Shown: positions 58,901 through 64,000 of the stretch, in pieces
Layout of the letters: each line of letters starts with the position of its first letter
Position numbering within the stretch: position 1 is the first letter of the stretch
Assembly (NCBI RefSeq): GCF_032854445.1
Contig: NC_088306.1
Coordinates: forward strand, 1,242,501 to 1,306,500
DNA: 64,000 nt
Source: Liolophura sinensis
Taxonomy: Eukaryota; Mollusca; Polyplacophora; Chitonida; Chitonidae
Reading direction: 5' to 3'
The notes under the pieces: model-generated
Seen by the model: the letters and a program-made list of their open reading frames with translations, nothing else
Database searches by the model: none
What the model was told of the DNA's origin: nothing
Translations under genes and position numbers: made by a program

Positions 58901-61900
58901 GCTTAATATCTCGATTGGAGGAATCTTCGGACACATTTCTGACTTTTCCCGTTCCTGGTTCTAACCAAAGAGTGTGGATGAATTTTTGACTAAAAAGTTG
59001 TACACAAAATCTGTTCGTTCAGAGAGTTTTTCACTCCCAGTGACAAAAAGAAACATCCGAATCTACAAAGTTGCTGTTAGATTGCTGTCAACATGGCCTA
59101 TTGCCTCAGCGATTCCCCATCTGCCAGATTGAGCATGCCACTGTCAGAGTTACAGGCCCAGGTAAGCCCTAAGCATGCTCCTAGTCTTGTCTCTGTGTGT
59201 AGAGTGGTGGGGGTGGGGGTTTACATGCGGTTTCATCCAGCGGGGTGTGTCTGTGCCTTGCAGACATCAGATTTCTGATGGCATTTACATGGAACAGATA
59301 GGGATAATACAAGAAAAAATGCAAGTGAGATGCCTTGAGTTTAAAATCTGACTAAATCTATGTGAAAGGAATTACATGTATGAAAATGGGTAACATGATG
59401 GAAAAAAAGATGTCATCTGAATTCCCTAAGCCATTGTGCATTGCTGCAGATCTGTGTACATGTACATTCATAGCTCCCTGGTGATAACTAAAGTTAGGGC
59501 ATGCTCCGATAGCTCACCGACTTTGAACCTCTTTTCTGGGTGAGCGGTTTTAATTCAGTTATTGAAGCGGAAGTTTTACTGGAGGTTGTGCTCAGATAGT
59601 TGTGAATGCCAAATATATGAACCGTTTGAACGTGTACATGTAAATCGCTTCATGAATAACTTTCATGTGGCAAAAGCTCTCAACATTTGTGACATAGATG
59701 TATAATACATCTACATTGTATAAGCTTTGATTAAAAACAAAAAATGAAGTAGTAAAATTTTATAGCTGTAATTCGTACAGTGTACACATGTATTTAGCTC
59801 TGAGAGGGGCTGGCCATGAATTGTTACATTCACCAACCTAGAACTCTGGGGAAGGGGTCGGTAATGGGCCGTCTCCCACTACCTTACATGTACTTCTTAC
59901 TTTTTGAGTACTGGTGCAAGTGATTGGTCAAATGCCATCAACCGCTGTATAATTACGGTCATGATTAAACAAAGTGTCCAGTTGTCAAGTGAGAAAATGG
60001 TTGGAAACCAGATACAATTGGATCCCTGTTCACATCACTAATCTGATTTCGTATCCAGTGTGCCTCTTTGGGATATGGAGCTAAATACATCTGACAGCAG
60101 AGGTATTATTGGGACTGTTAATTAGCTTTAAACATCGGCAAATATTGGCATTTTTTTTTTATTATGAGGACGAATACTTTTCACATTTCCACTGACAAGT
60201 ATGAAGGTGTCTGTCTACTGTGTTTGTCGTACTAATGCCTCTATGAGCACATGTTCACACCTTACTGATGTCTACTTTGTTTGCACAGGTAATCAACCAT
60301 TGTAAACATGTTGGTTTTATTTTAATGGAATCTGTCTTAGGATTATCTCCAGACATCTGTTATGTAACAGTTGAGGTGTGTTAATGGATATCCAGATGTT
60401 AAGCAATGTCCTGCTAAGATGATATTGTCCTGGTAAGACCTGTATCATCTTACCTGCCTACACTATCCCTCAGGGGGTTTCCCCTAGGCTACTTCTCAGC
60501 TCCGTAGGTGGCTTTGTGTAATCTTTGTGTAAAATAGAACCTGAAAACCATCCCTTGTTCAAAACCCCTAAACATCATAGTAGGCATCACTAAATAGACC
60601 ACTTAAAACTATGCATAAATATACTTTAATGCATTTTTTTAGATTTTTATGACAAGAGTTAAAGGTGTTCAAACATTTGAATTCTAAGGTGAGATTTATG
60701 GACCATACTATCAGAGTTTAAGTACTCTGACATCTCAGGAAGTTTTTCCAACTCTAATCACTACACTGCATGTTGGAATAACACTTTTTACCCATGAGTG
60801 AAAGATTTCTTTCACTTCTTAAGCATATTTTGAGGATCGCACAGAAAGAGACTTGTCAAGTTGTGTATGATGTATCTGTGAAACGTTGCCCATGGCTAAT
60901 GTTCATGTAAGTAGGGACTCTGTAGATGTGTGCATACTGATGGCAATACTACAGCTCTTAACCTTTTTGCAGCTTTGCAAGATGTGTTTCTATTCAAACA
61001 TGCTCTGAGCGCATTACTCTGTGTATACTGATAAAATTGTACTTTTTTTGAAATTGGCCAACATACCAATATAGTTGCGGCTACAATTAAAATGAAAACT
61101 GTATTTTATTGAAAACGCAAATATCAAAGATTTTGTTTTCGGGGACACCTCAGTTGCACCCATTAAATGGCGTTACACAAGGTAAATATTTGTGAACCGT
61201 TGTCAGTTCTGCTCCGTTTGTAAGACCTCCATCCGATAGTTTTAAATATTTACTTCTATCAAACGAGAAGTTATATTTCTTATCATGCAAGGAAACTGTT
61301 GCGAGTAAACTCCAGGAAAACAGCTTTCATTCCATGCAGGAGCATGATTAGTTTAACTCCTCACCTTTGGTTTGAGTCTTGATTGAATGGTCTGAAAAAG
61401 TGTTTTATTGGGGTTTTTTTTAGGGTTGCTGCATTAGGCTCTAGCATTGTAATTTAATGAATTTTTATACTTGCCTAAAATTAATGAAAAGCTTTTCCAA
61501 GAACATTTTTATCCATTGTGACTACTAAACATAAAGAACAAATACAGAGCTTTCCATTTTGTGACGGCAAACACTGGTTTTACACCTGGCTTTTAAACTA
61601 ATGTCATAATTTATTCATGTGAATTATTAAAAGTTGATACCAGTCCTCATTACTGTTAAAACAGGCTTCAGACAGTTAATTTATGTGTCAAACAATGTCT
61701 ACTTGGAAGTATAAAGTCAGCTGTTGTCAGACATGTTCGGAACAAGGTCTGCTCACTGGGCTGGAAAATTGTCCAACATTGAACATGCGGGATTGCTGAA
61801 TTATTCATCCACTGTCTCTGTAGCTCTCAAATTATACTGAGAGCTATTTAAATTACAGTTTATATCAGATGGGAAGCCGCTATTTCTGGATACAGATGTT

Positions 61901-63002
61901 GTTGTTATGAACATTGCGTGCCTAATGGGAACTTTTCTTTCACGTGATAACTTGGACATCTCTTAAAAAAAAATTAATGTATAAAAAGTGACCAGCTGGG
62001 AATTATTGTCTTCTCCAAAGTTATTATTTTACTGTTAACAAATGAAGGAATTCGTATTAGTGCTGTGTTTGTAGGCAAGCATTATTAACATGTAAGCAGG
62101 CTCGAGTCAGCAAAGATTTTTTTGTTTTCTGTAACTCACTGAATGTAACATTTCAGATAATGGTATGGAGTAGAAATGTTATTTTGCCACTGTATTATTA
62201 TTCTTAATAATATTATTACATGAGCGGCCCTGATAGCACAGTTGGTAGGGCATCTGCTTTGGGAGGTGGTAGATCCAGGTCAATTCTGTGTTCAGTCACA
62301 CCTAAGACCTTAAAACAGGAATTTCCCTTGGTGTTCAGCATGAAGGGGTTAGTGCAACGACTGGTTGACCCTTAGCAGTATAATGACTTGGGTGGGGCTG
62401 AGGGGTGGAGGGGAAGCGTAAAGATCCAGGAGCCTCTTGCCATTACGTTTGCTGTGAGTTCAAGTCCAGCTCGTGCTGGCTTGCTCTCTGGCCTAACATG
62501 TGAAGGTCTTCCAGCTACATGTACCTGTGGATGGTTGTGGGTTCTGCCTGCTCTCTACCCATTTCCTCTCACCATAATGTTGGTTGCCCGTGGTATAAGT
62601 GAAATATTCTTCAGTACGGCGTAAAACACCAATCAAATGAATAAATAAATGTTTTTTTGGATGTCATTTATAGCATCAGTAATTATATACATGTGTTTCT
62701 TAAAGGAAGTGCTTTATTTACCTCTCCCCTCGCATGTCCCCTGGTGGCTGTTCTGCATGGGTGCCATCCAGCAATACTTACATGTACCAGTACATAATTG
62801 AGTAAGTTTTGTGTAAAGGAGAAGCCAGAAGTAACGAAAAAGTTTTCAGACTGAAGTGTACTGCTTGGAAACCCCCCGCACCCCCCACAACAGGAATGTT
62901 TTATTCATTTTGCCTCTCATTTATTTTGTGTATTCCAGGCAGGTGTAATTGATGCAAACGGTGACTTACCCGGATTCCGAGATCAGACATCACATCCCAA
63001 AA
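46872..63002 (+). CDS. Unidentified multi-exon gene, 5' part (continues beyond window)
   Basis: Exons 46872-46917, 49967-50097 and 51365-51430 join in frame (phases 1, 0, 0) into an 81-residue N-terminus starting MANSNTTLASLWIDDG. Next come either 59081-59161 and 62939-63002, or 62939-63002 directly; all of these are phase compatible. The product so far is polar, with a helical segment (ELKEDIMKFYKESGLEPVAK, DMLGMGAILTVDRVLKETMQ), and has no signal peptide or membrane segment. I do not recognise the family. The long introns and CpG-rich start suggest a regulatory gene, which is inference only. The three exons have good splice sites and coding-like composition. Confidence 0.6.
48228..48372 (+). 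mobile_element. SINE family A, 5'-truncated, in intron 1
   Basis: GTCGTGGATTTCCCCCAGGC, CTCTGCCCGGTTTCCTC and the AACACCAATCAAATAAATAA tail are recognisable. The copy is more diverged than most. A family C tail remnant (GATGTGGCAATAAGGCATAA, then TCATTCATTC) lies at 47822-47876. The rest of 46,918-49,966 shows no supported exon. Confidence 0.72.
49967..50097 (+). CDS. Unidentified gene, exon 2
   Basis: The acceptor is GTGGTTGTTGCAG and the donor GAG/GTGGGT. It completes codon 16 and codes SPIKLLAGTSTKGSGA followed by an acidic/basic helix (ELKEDIMKFYKESGLEPVAK). It ends in phase 0. Confidence 0.7.
50335..50881. mobile_element. Inverted-repeat element with ~80-bp arms and a nested MITE
   Basis: AGCACAGAAAGATGTGCTYA at 50336 on matches the reverse complement of the sequence ending near 50,881. 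The arms pair over about 80 bases, including CTATTATGTCCTTAGTCTCG. Inside, CTACAGGGGCCGCATGCACA (about 50,594) pairs with sequence ending TGCAAGCCCCTGTGG (about 50,717), a hAT-like CAGGGGC end. The 158-codon open frame across it is not supported as a gene. Diverged copies of the arm motif continue leftward to about 50,180. Confidence 0.72.
51365..51430 (+). CDS. Unidentified gene, exon 3
   Basis: A 66-base exon after acceptor CAAGTCTTTAG and before donor GTATGA, phase 0 at both ends, coding DMLGMGAILTVDRVLKETMQ plus two residues. It continues the helical character of exon 2. Confidence 0.68.
51467..51512 (-). mobile_element. SINE family A tail fragment, minus strand
   Basis: TTTATTTATTTGATTGGTGT followed by CGCCGTTCTCAAGAATATTT, then the sequence departs directly into the 53-bp array. 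Confidence 0.75.
51525..52160. repeat. ~53-bp minisatellite in intron 3
   Basis: About 12 units share GGCCTGTACGTACTGGTACT, GTACGTTCAGTATGTAATG and TATACATTGGCACC. Block-wise variants (GCGCTTAGTATATA, TTGTTGCGGG) repeat in pairs. It begins just after the SINE tail fragment. Confidence 0.93.
54320..54402. repeat. (ATC)-rich microsatellite
   Basis: ATCAGTATCATCAATATCATC-type 9-base units with point changes. The surrounding intron (52,160-56,410) shows no supported exon. It has several long T runs (53,000; 53,292; 55,447). Confidence 0.8.
56418..56537 (+). CDS. Possible alternative last exon of the unidentified gene
   Basis: After acceptor ATCCTCTTGCAG the frame that follows exon 3 (phase 0) is open for 39 codons (DSGFSEALNTIII, KKVREALLEIFDKGS) and ends at TAG 56535-56537. 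AATAAA follows at 56566-56571. The phase match, helical composition and nearby signal fit a short isoform ending here. It could still be chance, because no conservation could be checked. Confidence 0.35.
   Translation, partial: DSGFSEALNTIIINKLNKKVREALLEIFDKGSIITKQLF
57346..57372 (+). other. G-quadruplex candidate, plus strand
   Basis: G runs of 6, 4, 4 and 5 bases at 57346-57351, 57355-57358, 57361-57364 and 57368-57372, with loops AGA, TA and AGA, form a textbook intramolecular quadruplex motif. It lies in the sense strand of the unidentified gene's intron. Confidence 0.72.
59081..59161 (+). CDS. Unidentified gene: cassette exon or alternative first exon
   Basis: Acceptor-like TTGCTGTTAG precedes 81 bases, phase 0 at both ends, ending at donor CAG/GTAAGC. 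Inside, an ATG at 59093 with A at -3 and G at +4 starts MAYCLSDSPSARLSMPLSEL plus three residues. It can be skipped or included without changing frame, or be the start of a shorter isoform from an internal promoter. The phase fits the exon at 62939. Confidence 0.5.
62222..62391 (+). mobile_element. SINE family B (variant head), 3'-truncated
   Basis: Head CACAGTTGGTAGGGCATCTG with GTAGATCCAGGTCAATTC, then TCAGCATGAAGGGGTTAGTG and CAACGACTGGTTGACCC. It stops where a family A copy begins, so it lacks the usual 3' block. Confidence 0.82.
62392..62650 (+). mobile_element. SINE family A, fused behind family B
   Basis: GAGTTCAAGTCCAGCTCGTG, CCTGTGGATGGTTGTGGGTT, CTCACCATAATGTTGGTTGC and the AACACCAATCAAATGAATAA tail. 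It follows the family B head directly, giving a B-A composite in the same orientation. The rest of 59,162-62,220 is intron with no supported exon. Confidence 0.82.
62939..63002 (+). CDS. Unidentified gene, downstream exon
   Basis: The acceptor is TTTTGTGTATTCCAG and the donor AAAA/GTAAGT. It codes AGVIDANGDLPGFRDQTSHP plus one residue and ends in phase 1. An alternative acceptor four bases downstream would break the frame. The donor is followed after about 25 bases by the 73/83-bp array. Confidence 0.62.
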
Positions 63003-63026
63003 GTAAGTGACACATTCCCCTACTGT

Positions 63027-64000
63027 TTAGGCATTGGACATGTATGTATAGAGTAGTACCTGCTGACAGGCATGAGCGGGTAGATAGTGTATCAGCTATT
63101 TAGGCATTGGACATGTATGTATAGAGTAGTACCTGCTGACAGGTATGAGCGGGTAGATAGTGTATCAACTATTTAGGCATTGGACATGTATGTATAGAGT
63201 AGTACCTGCTGACAGGTATGAGCGGGTAGATAGTGTATCAACTATTTAGGCATTGGACTTCGGTATACATGTATGTATAGAGTAGTACCTGCTGACAGGT
63301 ATGAGCGGGTAGATAGTGTATCAGTTATATAGGCATTGGACATGTATGTATAGAGTAGTACCTGCTGACAGGTATGAGCGGGTAGATAGTGTATCAGTTA
63401 TATAGGCATTGGACATGTATGTATAGAGTAGTACCTGCTGACAGGTATGAGCGGGTAGATAGTGTATCAACTATTTAGGCATTGGACTTCGGTATACATG
63501 TATGTATAGAATAGTACCTGCTGACAGGTATGAGCGGGTAGATAGTGTATCAACTATTTAGGCATTGGACTTCGGTATACATGTATGTATAGAGTAGTAC
63601 CTGCTGACAGGTATGAGCGGGTAGATAGTGTATCAGTTATTTAGGCATTGGACATGTATGTATAGAGTAGTACCTGCTGACAGGTATGAGCGGGTAGATA
63701 GTGTATCAGTTATATAGGCATTGGACATGTATGTATAGAGTAGTACCTGCTGACAGGTATGAGCGGGTAGATAGTGTATCAGTTATATAGGCATTGGACA
63801 TGTATGTATAGAGTAGTACCTGCTGACAGGTATGAGCGGGTAGATAGTGTATCAACTATTTAGGCATTGGACTTCGGTATACATGTATGTATAGAATAGT
63901 ACCTGCTGACAGGTATGAGCGGGTAGATAGTGTATCAACTATTTAGGCATTGGACTTCGGTATACATGTATGTATAGAGTAGTACCTGCTGACAGGTATG
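63027..64000. repeat. 73/83-bp two-variant minisatellite, runs off the window
   Basis: About 12-13 units share GGCATTGGAC, TATAGAGTAGTACCTGCTGA and GAGCGGGTAGATAGTGTATC. Short units (73 bp) read GGACATGTATG; long ones (83 bp) carry ten extra bases (GGACTTCGGTATACATGTATG). Starts are at 63028, 63101, 63174, 63247L, 63330, 63403, 63476L, 63559L, 63642, 63715, 63788, 63861L and 63944L (L = long). Confidence 0.95.

Overview
This is a piece of animal (eukaryotic) nuclear genome, not bacterial. Genes are split into short exons with GT..AG introns, there are no operons or ribosome binding sites, and most of the sequence is introns, tRNA-derived SINEs, small inverted-repeat elements and minisatellites. 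The SINE types, especially the one whose minus-strand copies begin with a TTTATTTATTTGATTGGTGT tail, suggest a mollusc or another lophotrochozoan. I did not identify the species.

Layout: 1-3,500 holds a possible pair of minus-strand exons, a 95-bp duplication and two tandem SINEs. 3,773-13,781 (+) is a complete 11-exon DNAJC3 (p58IPK) gene, which I could splice exon by exon into 495 codons plus a stop. It encodes an ER-lumen TPR/J-domain co-chaperone of BiP. Its introns carry SINEs close to splice sites, a terminal-inverted-repeat element and a 34-bp minisatellite. 13,782-21,470 is DNAJC3 3' sequence and then gene-poor DNA with repeats and one decayed coding-like patch. 21,470-24,145 (-) is a broken non-LTR retrotransposon with a four-fold 125-bp duplication in its endonuclease region. 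24,150-27,700 holds SINEs and two minisatellites. 27,724-28,287 (-) is a large coding exon of a BOK-like Bcl-2 family protein that ends at the splice site in BH2; its C-terminal membrane-anchor exon was not found.

28,300-46,440 is repeat-rich: a 31-bp array split by a SINE, a 33-bp hairpin at a SINE end, a 2-kb array of 82-bp units with trimeric higher-order structure, foldback elements, a C-rich G-quadruplex candidate and two promoter-like segments. 46,440-64,000 (+) is the 5' part of a second multi-exon gene whose family I do not recognise. It has three well-supported 5' exons, a likely alternative first or cassette exon, a possible alternative last exon, and a further exon just before a 73/83-bp array that runs off the window end.

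Functionally, DNAJC3 (unfolded-protein response) and BOK (ER and mitochondrial membrane apoptosis regulator) lie about 14 kb apart with their 3' ends facing each other. A shared stress-related locus is possible but may be chance. I see no CRISPR array, rRNA gene, intact autonomous transposon or bacterial-type system.
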